Source: Amoeboaphelidium occidentale
Taxonomy: Eukaryota; Aphelidiomycota; Aphelidea
Direction of reading: 5' to 3'
Assembly: GCA_023515795.1 (NCBI GenBank)
Contig: JALGPX010000105.1
Coordinates: 1 to 39,678 of the forward strand
Length of the DNA stretch: 39,678 nucleotides
Both the position numbers and the translations under genes were made by a program. Numbering within the stretch: the stretch's first letter is position 1; each line of letters opens with the position of its first letter. A model generated the notes under the pieces. That model was not told the DNA's origin. It saw nothing but the letters and a program-made list of their open reading frames with translations, and ran no database searches. This document shows, in pieces, positions 1 to 8,622 of this stretch.

Positions 1-1000
1 GTAAACAGCATCTGATTTGATACGCAATAAACAAGTGCAGTTAGCATGAACGCAGCTTGCTTATGCCGATGCATGCACTAAGCTATATCCATTCATCACT
101 GTGTATCAGGTATCCTTGCAAGGAATCTCGTTCTCAAACACCTGTCTTCTACTGCTCGCATTGATACAAAGAGTCGACTTGTTTCAACGTCTTCAAACGC
201 ACGGACCGCATCACCAGAGGAGCGAGGAATTGCAAAGCGATCGTTTATTCGCGCGCCTTACGCAGGAGCTTGTTGAATTTAGATTCATTCTAAATGAGAA
301 CCCATTCGATTTCATCTAATCTTGAGTCTTTCGACACTATCTGCAGTGGTAATATCGAAGTATCCACTGAACTACTGAAAGCAATAAAGGCGTGCAACAT
401 TCTCCAAACTATCAAGACCATGTAGAAGTTTCAGCAGCGGCAACAGAACTGCCTGTGAATCACCTATGTGAGATACTCTCATTCAGATTTTCAGCAACCC
501 TTCATGTATTTGTCTTTTGCACGTAACTCGTTATCCTTCTTGATAGTAAATTTTTGCTTAGTATCGATTAAGTTCTGCAAAATGATGGTAAGATGCGCAA
601 ATAAGTGCGTGACAAAAGTAAAAGAGTGCACGTATATTAAAACTATACAGAGCATAAAAGCATAAGAGTGTGAGAGTGTAACAATAACAGTTCTAAAGAC
701 AGTCACTCCAAAGAAACATGCTAGCATGGCAGACGTTTCAAGGAGAAAGAGCTGCAGCCCAAAAGAGTAATGATGATCTGTAGAAAATCTCAGCAGAGAG
801 ATAAATTACGGAAAAGATCGACTTTTTTTAACAATACCAAGTTGCAGGATGAAATATTGAAAAAAAGCTTGTCTTGTCTTGTCTTTATTCGTCTTGCGGC
901 AACCACCATAGCAAACAAGTTTGCAACGCTTGTTTGATGCGCGCCTGAAACTGCTGATATAAATGCCAAGAATTTGAAGGAATTCTTTCAACTGTTAAAC
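1..1000. other. Region with fragmentary coding signals, no assignable gene
   Basis: I see no gene here that I can name. Plus-strand frames are open at 50-319 (a hydrophobic helix-like stretch, then a charged end in NENPFDFI) and at 343-424 (ending in LQTIKTM before a stop), but I could not join them by a convincing intron. The minus strand has a rival reading, listed separately. Bases 840-1000 probably hold the promoter and 5' UTR of the gene starting at 1002. The left edge may cut through a gene. Confidence 0.4.
268..800 (-). CDS. Possible 3' part of a membrane-protein gene, product unknown
   Basis: The minus strand is open from about 800 down to about 500. It encodes a strongly hydrophobic stretch with several possible membrane segments, followed by a charged tail (IKKDNELRAKDKYMKG). 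A 35-nt candidate intron starting GTTGCT and ending CACATAG would join this to the stretch DSQAVLLPLLKLLHGLDSLE. A further GTTGCA...CTGCAG intron would lead to a short end (RLDEIEWVLI, then stop near 280). The intron sizes fit the rest of the window, but the donor sites are weak and I recognise no family. T-rich noncoding DNA can mimic hydrophobic protein, so this is tentative. Confidence 0.25.
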
Positions 1001-1001
1001 A

Positions 1002-2132
1002 ATGATCATGATGTCTAAGTTATCCTTTTGCCTTTCCGCTCTAATTTTACTGGTTTTTGTGTGCTCTGTCTACGCTAGTCCAATTGGTCTCAAGAAACGA
1101 CAAGAAATTTCAGAGCTTGATGAGTTTGCCCCTGCCTCTTTGCTTGATACTCCGTTGCCTGCTTCCTCAGATATAGGCGATTTTGATTTCGATGATGAAG
1201 ATTCTAATTTAAATGCAGATTCCGTTTTGCCTGAATTGGAGGCTGAAAGTGTTGAAACTGAACCTGAAACAGAACAATTAGAGGGTTTTACAGAAGATGA
1301 AGTGGCTGCTGATAGCGTAGAAAAATTGGCTGAAGAGTTTGATATGCTTGAAGGTAATGGCGAAGTTGAGAATATTGAAGGTGGTAATGATTTGGTTGAT
1401 GCTCCTGCAGAAGTTTCTGATACTGATGCAGAAACTGCTCGAACTCCTGATGAATTACCTGAAGAAACACCAGTAGCTGTACCATCAGAGACTCAAGAAG
1501 AAGATGAAGGTTTCCGTTTCACTGCAATGCCAGCTGACTTTCCTGCAACGCCAACACCAGTTTCAGACGTAGAAGAATATGACGCTCCACTTCCAACAGA
1601 AGAGCCAGTTCCTGTTCCAGTCGATGAAGACTATTTAGAGAACGATGATGCCGATACTGAAAAGGACGAAGAAGAAGTTGATGAAAATAATGGTGACGAT
1701 AATGACGAAACAAGCGAAGATGATAAAGTGGAAGAGAACGATGCTAGCGATGACGGGTCAGAAGCGGAATCTGCTGAGGAAACTGAAAATGACAGCGACG
1801 ATGATGAAAACTCAGAGAAGGATGATGACACTGAAGATTTCAGCGATGTAACAGCAGTTGGTTCTGGCGATTCAGGATCTCTTACAGCACAAGATGACAT
1901 AGAAACGACTTCAGATCAAGATTCGCAGACAAAGCCCGGCGCTGGACCAGTAACTTGGGTCTGGTTCGTTGTTGCGTTTGCAGTTGTTGGTCTCGCAGCA
2001 GCATTTTTTGCTTACGGAAAGCCCCGTCGTCTGGTTAGGTACGTTCAAAGGCTCGGTGAAACTCCAAATTATGCAGAACTCAGGGGAAATAATCCAGACA
2101 TTGAAATGAGAGAGGGCAGCTGGGTTCATTGA
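1002..2132 (+). CDS. Acidic single-pass (type I) membrane protein, function unknown
   Basis: This is a 376-residue uninterrupted frame. Three Met codons lie within its first four codons, so the exact start is uncertain by three residues. The N terminus (residues 1-25) is a clear signal peptide ending near VYASPIG. A KKRQ dibasic motif follows at about residue 32 and could be a Kex2/furin-type cleavage site. Residues 35-315 are extremely rich in Asp and Glu with scattered Pro, Ser and Thr and few Lys or Arg. A membrane segment at about 318-338 (VTWVWFVVAFAVVGLAAAFF) is followed by a basic stop-transfer sequence (KPRRLVRYVQR) and a tail of about 35 residues. The layout suggests a surface or secretory-pathway protein with a mucin-like or metal/charge-buffering outer domain. 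I recognise no family. AATAAA occurs about 20 nt after the stop. Confidence 0.75.
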   Translation: MIMMSKLSFCLSALILLVFVCSVYASPIGLKKRQEISELDEFAPASLLDTPLPASSDIGDFDFDDEDSNLNADSVLPELEAESVETEPETEQLEGFTEDEVAADSVEKLAEEFDMLEGNGEVENIEGGNDLVDAPAEVSDTDAETARTPDELPEETPVAVPSETQEEDEGFRFTAMPADFPATPTPVSDVEEYDAPLPTEEPVPVPVDEDYLENDDADTEKDEEEVDENNGDDNDETSEDDKVEENDASDDGSEAESAEETENDSDDDENSEKDDDTEDFSDVTAVGSGDSGSLTAQDDIETTSDQDSQTKPGAGPVTWVWFVVAFAVVGLAAAFFAYGKPRRLVRYVQRLGETPNYAELRGNNPDIEMREGSWVH

Positions 2133-2186
2133 GTAATGGGAAGCATGTCAATAAAAATTAATTCTATGAAATACTCTCACTGGAGT

Positions 2187-3028
2187 CTACAATGCGAGGG
2201 GATCATCCTCTGAATTTCTAACTGCGAACAAAGCAACACTCCTACAAATAATTAGTGTCAAACATAAAATCCTTTAAACTTACACTATAATGATCAAAAG
2301 TGTTTGAACCATCATAACAGCTGCAACATACACATCGTCGCCTTGTCCATGACCTGTCTGTGTGTACTTGACCACCAGAATACTCTAAAATATCAATAAA
2401 AATACTTTCTGTGTCGAATTACTATCGCACCGCCTAATGCGCCGGCTTTGAAAACTAAAGACAAAAAGAACCACAACTTTGCTCGCCATTCTACACCAGA
2501 GCCAGCGTGGGTCCAGTCTGAGGCAAGCAATACATCTTTATCAATAATGTTCATCATTATGAAACCAATAGTTGCAGCAAGTCCTGGAACCCAGTCTTCT
2601 ACTTTTACCTCTACCGGAAGATGTTTGAAGTTTGCGTACACCACGCCATCAATGAATAACCACCATGCAACACCAAACTATTAAGCTTTAGAACCCCAAA
2701 TAGATTATAATTATACCAGCACACCTAGAAACTCAATAATTAAATTTCTCTTGTGTAAATATGAGGGCAGTTCCACATCCTCCATAGAAAGCGAAGACTT
2801 AAGCACATCCCACACATATCCGATACCATCCATACAGGATTCATAAGCTCTTCCAAGAGATTCTACAGTACTTGTATTATTTTCTCCAAAGTTCATTGGT
2901 ATCACACCAGCATCGTTCGAAGTGTATTGATCAGTCGGAGATAAAACAGGCGAAGTGGTATCCACTATTGGCTGGTATTGATACTTTGGCCGCTTTGCTT
3001 CAGAAGAAGATGAAGTAGAACTGAACAT
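2187..3028 (-). CDS. VPS68: Vps68/TMEM50-family endosomal membrane protein
   Basis: Four exons give about 240 residues. I place introns at 2678-2716 (39 nt), 2385-2422 (38 nt) and 2242-2283 (42 nt, gtaagt...ctaattatttgtag). After a Ser/Pro-rich N terminus of about 90 residues come four hydrophobic segments. The first reads FGVAWWLFIDGVVYA; then VEDWVPGLAATIGFIMMNIID; then a pair near the C terminus (FFLSLVFKAGALGGAI and VYVAAVMMVQTLLIII). This order and the WW...IDG...Y and D-W-P-G signatures match the TMEM50/UPF0220 family. Fungal members are Vps68, which acts with the ESCRT pathway in vacuolar sorting. The N terminus is longer than I recall for yeast Vps68 (about 184 residues). It is divergent from the gene at 3080 (51 bp between start codons). 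Family assignment is fairly secure; orthology with yeast Vps68 is inferred. Confidence 0.8.
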
Positions 3029-3079
3029 TTTGAGATTTGTAGTGCTCGACTGAAATTATCGTTTTCGAGAAACCAGAGA
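3029..3079. promoter_or_regulatory. Short bidirectional promoter region
   Basis: Only 51 bp separate the start codons of the Vps68-type gene (leftward) and the coiled-coil gene (rightward). Both 5' UTRs and any core promoter elements must therefore be extremely short or lie inside the neighbouring genes. I see no TATA box. Confidence 0.5.
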
Positions 3080-5866
3080 ATGTCCAACGGAGCGACAAGC
3101 GCAAAAAGCAAAACGAGCACTGATAACATTCCAGACGCTTTGGAATGGTTCTTTAAAAGCCAAGATGCGCAGAATACTTCTATCTCATTCGACAGGGAGA
3201 CGATACTAAGAGAAATTGAGCGCATCCCATCGTGTGGCAGGAAGAAAGATTATTGTAAAGAATGGACCACTTTGGCCTTCAATCTTTACTTTCCGGATGC
3301 AAAGACGGCTAAGGGTAAAGCCACAGTGAAGGCCAAAGACCGCCCAAGCCCACGGGAGGGTATTACAAAGAAGGAGGAGTTTTCGTGTAAAGCATTGGAA
3401 ACGTATTACAGACAGGATTTCACGGAGCTTAATGACTCTCTGAATGATGTACGAGAGAGCGTGGAAACATTGTTACCATCGTTTACAGAATGGCTCAATG
3501 CGCGACACGAGTATTTCCCTCTGGAAGATGAGGTATCATCTGAGCTAGACTGGAATTACCTTTTGCCATTGAATGAGCTAGAGCTGTCCGGCGTTAACGA
3601 CCAGCGCAGACTTCTTCTGTCTAGTCTGACTCTTGGCAAGAAAGGTTTTACTATAAGCAAGTCAGAAGTTTACCGTTTCCGCGGATTATTTGATTTGCGC
3701 GATTCCGACGAGGCCTCTGTTCTATTGGAACCACATTTGCACTTCTTTGACTGCGCTGAAATTGACTCTGATGATGAAGACTACGATATTTCAGAAAAGA
3801 ATAGTTTGTTACTCAAGCACCAAACAAAGACTTTCTTGAGTGATTTGAGACAGAAGAGGTCCGCTTCCATTTCACCATATTTAATGCCTCAGGACTTTGA
3901 AGTCCAGAAAGATAAACTTAATGAGAGTATCAAGCAAGCAAATGAAACATTTCTTATTGCTGCTCGTGAAAAGGTGAAGAATGTTTGGACGGATATGCCG
4001 AATTTTATTGGGTTTCTGCGACGAACTTTACAGTGGCTTGACGATGTACTTGGAGAAGATTCTGTTACAAAAGTTATTGCTGATTTCTGTGTAACCAACG
4101 AAGCAGAAGGCTATTTCCCGTTTGAAATGTATTGGCAACCGCTGAACGATTTATACAAGTCTAAAAACAGGAAAGATTTAGAAGCTGCAAAAGATGATAT
4201 TGAAACGAGCATCCATTCGTACTTTGATGCTTATGAAAGATTGCTTGATCGCGACGTATTGAAAGAAATACCTTTGACTGTCGCAACGAAATTGCAGGAG
4301 TTTCTGAACGCTTTCAAGAGCGATTTCAGAAAAATTCTACAAAGTATGCAAATGCCTTATCGACCAGAAGTTTGCACTAAAATTATTAAGGAGTCTGTCG
4401 CATCCTTTGAAGGATTAGTCAAAGTTGCTAAAGCAAGAATGACTTCAACCATTGATGATTTGTTTTCAAAGTCGATTCTCTTGCTTGAAGATATTGATGA
4501 TGTAAGAGACCAACTTTGTGGAGATGATTTCAAGACTGCTGCTTCCTTTCTTGAGAAGATTAATCGGAGAGAAACAAAGAGAAGAATGACGAAGATTGAT
4601 AAAGCTTGGTCGACAATGGTAAGAACTTGTAAGCACAATTTGGCTGCTTGTTTTCCTGTTGCTCATCTGGTCCTTGTATTTTACATGATGTTTAAATTGT
4701 TTACCTTAGAGAAGATTCATCAAGAAGAAAAGGTCCTGAAAGAAATTGGGCGCTTGAAATTGAGTAAAATGTCAAAGCTGCTTCAATCCAAAGATTTGTT
4801 GCAGCATTTGAGGAATATGGGCTTGGAGAAGGGATGTTTGCGAGTTTCGATGATTGTTCTTGATTTGACCAAGAAAGAAATTTCCACTCGGTTTTCTTGT
4901 TATTTGTCAATTGAAGCTGAAAAGAAGGCCTTGCTGCTTGTTAAAGAGGCTGAAGCTGCTAAAGCAAAAACTGTCGATGCCTTTCACCAGGAGCAGCCGC
5001 ATGCCAATGAAAACGAAGTGATCCTTTCAAATGATGCTACATCCAGCAAAAAGAAGAAGAAAAACAAGAAAGGAAAATCCAAAAGTGTTCTTGCTGGTAC
5101 TCCGGAAGAAGTTGTGTCACATGCTGACGACAAGAGTATGATATCAACCGAAGACGGATCTTCCTTGAGGCCACCGAAAAGCATCAAGACAGAAGACGAT
5201 ATTCTATCTCAAACTGACAGTCACCCATACTCGATTAATGCCGAATTGGAACACTTGTCTAGAATTAACATGGAGTTAAAACATAGAAATGGAGATTTAG
5301 AAGATCGCGTTTCTTATCTAGAAGAAAAATTGACTCAAGCGTCAATATTGCAGCAGCAGTCTGAGGATAGAGTCCTGCTTTTGGCCAAACAATATTCTGA
5401 ATTGATGGAGGCTTTCAAAGCAAAAGACACCAGACTCGTGGATTTGGAACGAAAATTGAAACACTATGAAGCATTGATTACTGAGCCTTCTGTGACATAT
5501 CAGTCTCCAGCTGCAAGTGTTACGCCGCCAACTGCTTCTTCATTGAACTCTTCGCCCAACATTTGGAATGACAAGCCTTACCTTAGTACAATATCACCTG
5601 CCCCAATTGGTTCTGAAAGAGGTTCTGTTTTTTCTTCCGTGAGCACGGGCTCCAATTACAACCTCAATTCGAATGTTGGGAATAATTCTAGTCTGTATCA
5701 ACAGAGATTGCAGCCACCGACTATTGGAACACGTACTGGAACCAAAGGATTTCCTGGATTTCCGACAGGATTTAATGCCAATGATGAAAATGATTCCGTG
5801 ACTATTAATGGGAGCACAAGTCATTTGAATATTAGCGGAGGAAACGTGCCTGGTTTCTTTTGGTGA
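3080..5866 (+). CDS. Large protein with C-terminal coiled coil, function unknown
   Basis: This is a 928-residue open frame starting at the first ATG. Residues 1-60 and 110-430 look alpha-helical and charged, without a domain I recognise. At about residues 650-670 there is a Lys-rich block (KKKKKNKKGKSKS) like a nuclear or nucleolar signal. Residues about 718-800 form a good coiled coil (heptads around EDRVSYLEEKLTQ and LVDLERKLKHYEALI). The last 120 residues are Ser/Asn/Pro/Gly-rich and probably disordered. Bases 4619-4711 look like an in-frame 93-nt intron that the open frame simply runs through: it opens with GTAAGA, ends TTAGAG, is T-rich, and encodes an odd hydrophobic patch in an otherwise charged helical region. 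If spliced, the protein is 897 residues. AATAAA lies 13 nt past the stop. Confidence 0.75.
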   Translation: MSNGATSAKSKTSTDNIPDALEWFFKSQDAQNTSISFDRETILREIERIPSCGRKKDYCKEWTTLAFNLYFPDAKTAKGKATVKAKDRPSPREGITKKEEFSCKALETYYRQDFTELNDSLNDVRESVETLLPSFTEWLNARHEYFPLEDEVSSELDWNYLLPLNELELSGVNDQRRLLLSSLTLGKKGFTISKSEVYRFRGLFDLRDSDEASVLLEPHLHFFDCAEIDSDDEDYDISEKNSLLLKHQTKTFLSDLRQKRSASISPYLMPQDFEVQKDKLNESIKQANETFLIAAREKVKNVWTDMPNFIGFLRRTLQWLDDVLGEDSVTKVIADFCVTNEAEGYFPFEMYWQPLNDLYKSKNRKDLEAAKDDIETSIHSYFDAYERLLDRDVLKEIPLTVATKLQEFLNAFKSDFRKILQSMQMPYRPEVCTKIIKESVASFEGLVKVAKARMTSTIDDLFSKSILLLEDIDDVRDQLCGDDFKTAASFLEKINRRETKRRMTKIDKAWSTMVRTCKHNLAACFPVAHLVLVFYMMFKLFTLEKIHQEEKVLKEIGRLKLSKMSKLLQSKDLLQHLRNMGLEKGCLRVSMIVLDLTKKEISTRFSCYLSIEAEKKALLLVKEAEAAKAKTVDAFHQEQPHANENEVILSNDATSSKKKKKNKKGKSKSVLAGTPEEVVSHADDKSMISTEDGSSLRPPKSIKTEDDILSQTDSHPYSINAELEHLSRINMELKHRNGDLEDRVSYLEEKLTQASILQQQSEDRVLLLAKQYSELMEAFKAKDTRLVDLERKLKHYEALITEPSVTYQSPAASVTPPTASSLNSSPNIWNDKPYLSTISPAPIGSERGSVFSSVSTGSNYNLNSNVGNNSSLYQQRLQPPTIGTRTGTKGFPGFPTGFNANDENDSVTINGSTSHLNISGGNVPGFFW

Positions 5867-5990
5867 CAGGGATTTCCGAATAAATATTCAATTACTGGTG
5901 TTCAGTTGTTTTATTCGACTATGTTTTAATGTGAGGCTGAAACGGTCGGTCAGTCTTCGATTTTCCATTGCGACACAACTTCAATTCGCA

Positions 5991-8612
5991 ATGGATGCCA
6001 AGATGAGCGCATTGCCTCCTTTGCCACGGCAAAATTTCTACTCGCTTTCTAAGCTTATTTCATTGGTCTCTGCAGATTCCGGGAACAAGTTATCCGAGCT
6101 GTTGCAGAACGTTATGCCGAACCTACCAGATTTAAAGCGAAAGCAAGTTTTACTTGGATATTTACACGAGACAAGAGCGAATTTTATGTATTTACTTACG
6201 CTAGCTAAATTCTGCTTAGCGCAAGACATGTCAGGCTCGAATGCAATCGATTTAACTGCGCCAATTAAAAGCACGAACATTGACAAGATGGCATTACTGC
6301 ACAGGATGCTTCAGTACCTAAGAATCAGCGAAGGAGAGTTAACAAGAGTCCTCGATATTTTATTCTTTCTGGGAAGAGATGTATACAAGTTGAATGAGCC
6401 AGCGTTCGATATCAAGACAGGCGCTGATGTTTTAACTTGTGGAAGTATGCGCGACTGTGGAGTTGGGGCGTTACGGTCTTTCGCTTCAGTTAAAATATCT
6501 GATGATAATTATGAGAATGAATTTAATTTGGTTTTTGTGAAGAAGTTTCTATCATTGCGGGAGTCTTTGGACGAGGACTTGGTAGCTTCTATAGACAAGA
6601 GCAGCAAGTTTCACGTACTTATTAAATCTTTGAAAGATAAATTTGTCTTAAAACTAGTCTTACAGCAGATATCAGAGACGGAAACAAAGTGGATATGCAA
6701 CGATATTGAGTTTGAAGAAGTTCCAGAACTAAGTTTGACAGTTTCACAAAAGTCTGCGTTGATTAATCTGCTTAACTTGAAAGATAATCTCAATGATTTA
6801 TGCAACTTTTTGAAAGAACGAATTATGATGCCTTTCAGGAACCGCTCAAGAATAAGAGATGTGTTTTCGAAAAGCGTTGTCAGAGGCCTGGAACTAAAGT
6901 CTGCTCCGGAGCAAGGAACGGAAATAATGAAAGCAAGGGTATGGGGAGCATATGAAGTGAGTATCCCTGTGCCTAAATCAGTGGATGCAAACGAGCTGAT
7001 TGTGGAGGAAATAAGAACAAAAGTGAATGATTTAATCTACAAGTTCTTTGGACAAATTCGAGAGCTTGCTCTCAAGAATGACATTCTTGATAAAATTCAC
7101 TTGCGAAAGGTGGGAAACATGAACAGCTGTTTCGAATTGATGATTGATATTCTTGGAATTACGTTTAGAATATTCGTCAAAGTTACATATGGTGGTAGAA
7201 TATTTATTGAATGCGCTGAAAAATTTGGCCCCGTGGTAGAAGGCTTTCTACAGAATTGCGTGAAAGAGCTTGAAACATTGCTCTACGATAAATTCAAAGC
7301 TTATATCAAGAGCTTTCGCGAGACAAAGTCTTCTTTTACTAAATTCGAGGTGAGAGAACTTTTTGAAAGGTTGAAGCGATGCTGCTTAGTTCTCAAAATT
7401 CGAAAGTTGATATCAGAGTTACCTCGAGTTCAGATTATTGAAGGCGTTTCCGTAGCTGACTTTACAGTTCATGCAGCAGAGACCACTCGCGAATCTCCTT
7501 TACAAGTGTCGATATTGTCAGAAGACGAGGAATCTTTATTGATCTTTACCAAAGGGTTTTCTTTGAAGCTGAAGAATGTCAAACAATTTTCTACTGAACG
7601 TCTACAGTTGAAGTTAGAGCAATTTCTCAAGAAAGCTCGCCGAGAAAGCATGAAACAGAATATTAAGACCTTTTTAATGGCAGAGTACGGCTTACTGCTT
7701 GACCAAAAAGTCTTCACAGAGTTACCTTGCACGATACAAATCGATAAAAGTGTCTCGTTGAGTGTGTTAGAAACCGACGGTGCCTTTACGGTGTTGTTTT
7801 GTGTCAACAAGACCAGCGGACTATCTGACGATAAATCAAACAAACAGAACACGATAATGCTCAAATATCACAGTATGGAGGATTGTTACACCTTTAAGAA
7901 GGACATCAAAAACTATTTTGCATTGCAAGAAATTGAACAGAAACTACCAAACATTCATTCAAACATGAAACCGGCATCTTTCGTCTCGAAGCCAGTGTTT
8001 TCTTGCGTGTGCTTGGATGAAAAAGTGATGATAACTTTATGTGGCAGCAACAGGATGATAGAGTATCAACTCAATAGGAAAACTTCAAAAATCATGGTCA
8101 ACAACAAAGCGTCGACTTTTGCTTTCGTAAACTTGGTATCAATGATTGTTAACTTGTGCATTCTTGAAAGATCGTCAAGCGTGGTGTTCATAAGAGAAAG
8201 AGTCAATCGCGAAGACTGCAAAGGATATCAAATTGGATTTCTTTGTTCAGATAGGGAAAAAGTTTCAGCGATTAATGTTGTGTTTGGTCTTGAAATTGGA
8301 AAGATATTGATCTATTCTTCATCATTGAGTGTCTTCGACCCAAATGGCGCATTAGAAATTCTTAACTCGCCGCAGCCCTTGTCTACACGAAAAGCTGCTA
8401 GTCAAGTTTTGAATCCGAGCGGCGGAGAAAAGAATGGAGAAGCTAGAGCGTTTGAGAAATTTATTGCTTGTTTAATAACATCCCCTTCAAAGGTTGACCA
8501 GAATTTTATCATCTTACCAGGCAATATGTCATTCATCATCAACTCCGAAGCAATGGATGCATCCAGATTTTTGTTGGCAGGAGAAACTTTCGCCAAAGAA
8601 TTACCACAATAG
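5991..8612 (+). CDS. MED14: Mediator complex subunit 14 (MED14/Rgr1)
   Basis: This 873-residue protein has an N terminus matching the MED14 signature. It begins LPRQNFYSLSKLISLV, runs through MPNLPDLKRKQVLLGYLHETR, then FMYLLTLAKF. These correspond to the metazoan pattern of a helix, then RK...L...TR..F.RLLAL.KW. About 100 residues on comes DVLTCGSMRDCG, like the family's ID(V)LTTGSY block. MED14 is the Mediator backbone linking head, middle and tail modules for RNA polymerase II transcription in the nucleus. The start is the ATG at 5991. The frame is open further upstream to about 5898, but without another in-frame ATG. The protein is shorter than I recall for yeast (1082) or human (1454). 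It is convergent with ASPM, with stop codons only 9 bp apart. Assignment rests on the N-terminal block; the rest is too divergent for me to judge. Confidence 0.8.
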   Translation: MDAKMSALPPLPRQNFYSLSKLISLVSADSGNKLSELLQNVMPNLPDLKRKQVLLGYLHETRANFMYLLTLAKFCLAQDMSGSNAIDLTAPIKSTNIDKMALLHRMLQYLRISEGELTRVLDILFFLGRDVYKLNEPAFDIKTGADVLTCGSMRDCGVGALRSFASVKISDDNYENEFNLVFVKKFLSLRESLDEDLVASIDKSSKFHVLIKSLKDKFVLKLVLQQISETETKWICNDIEFEEVPELSLTVSQKSALINLLNLKDNLNDLCNFLKERIMMPFRNRSRIRDVFSKSVVRGLELKSAPEQGTEIMKARVWGAYEVSIPVPKSVDANELIVEEIRTKVNDLIYKFFGQIRELALKNDILDKIHLRKVGNMNSCFELMIDILGITFRIFVKVTYGGRIFIECAEKFGPVVEGFLQNCVKELETLLYDKFKAYIKSFRETKSSFTKFEVRELFERLKRCCLVLKIRKLISELPRVQIIEGVSVADFTVHAAETTRESPLQVSILSEDEESLLIFTKGFSLKLKNVKQFSTERLQLKLEQFLKKARRESMKQNIKTFLMAEYGLLLDQKVFTELPCTIQIDKSVSLSVLETDGAFTVLFCVNKTSGLSDDKSNKQNTIMLKYHSMEDCYTFKKDIKNYFALQEIEQKLPNIHSNMKPASFVSKPVFSCVCLDEKVMITLCGSNRMIEYQLNRKTSKIMVNNKASTFAFVNLVSMIVNLCILERSSSVVFIRERVNREDCKGYQIGFLCSDREKVSAINVVFGLEIGKILIYSSSLSVFDPNGALEILNSPQPLSTRKAASQVLNPSGGEKNGEARAFEKFIACLITSPSKVDQNFIILPGNMSFIINSEAMDASRFLLAGETFAKELPQ

Positions 8613-8616
8613 AAAA

Positions 8617-8622
8617 TTTATT
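8617..8622 (-). terminator. Poly(A) signal overlapping the ASPM stop codon
   Basis: On the minus strand the stop and signal read TGAATAAA, so the last A of the stop codon is the first A of the hexamer. There is no room for a longer 3' UTR upstream of the signal. Confidence 0.6.

Noticed and set aside
1288-1900. Minus-strand Leu/Gln/His-rich and Ser-rich frames
   Set aside because: They mirror the acidic low-complexity coding sequence of the plus-strand membrane protein and have no independent support.
5898-5990. N-terminal extension of MED14
   Set aside because: The frame is open but lacks an in-frame ATG upstream of 5991, and the conserved N-terminal block begins soon after 5991.
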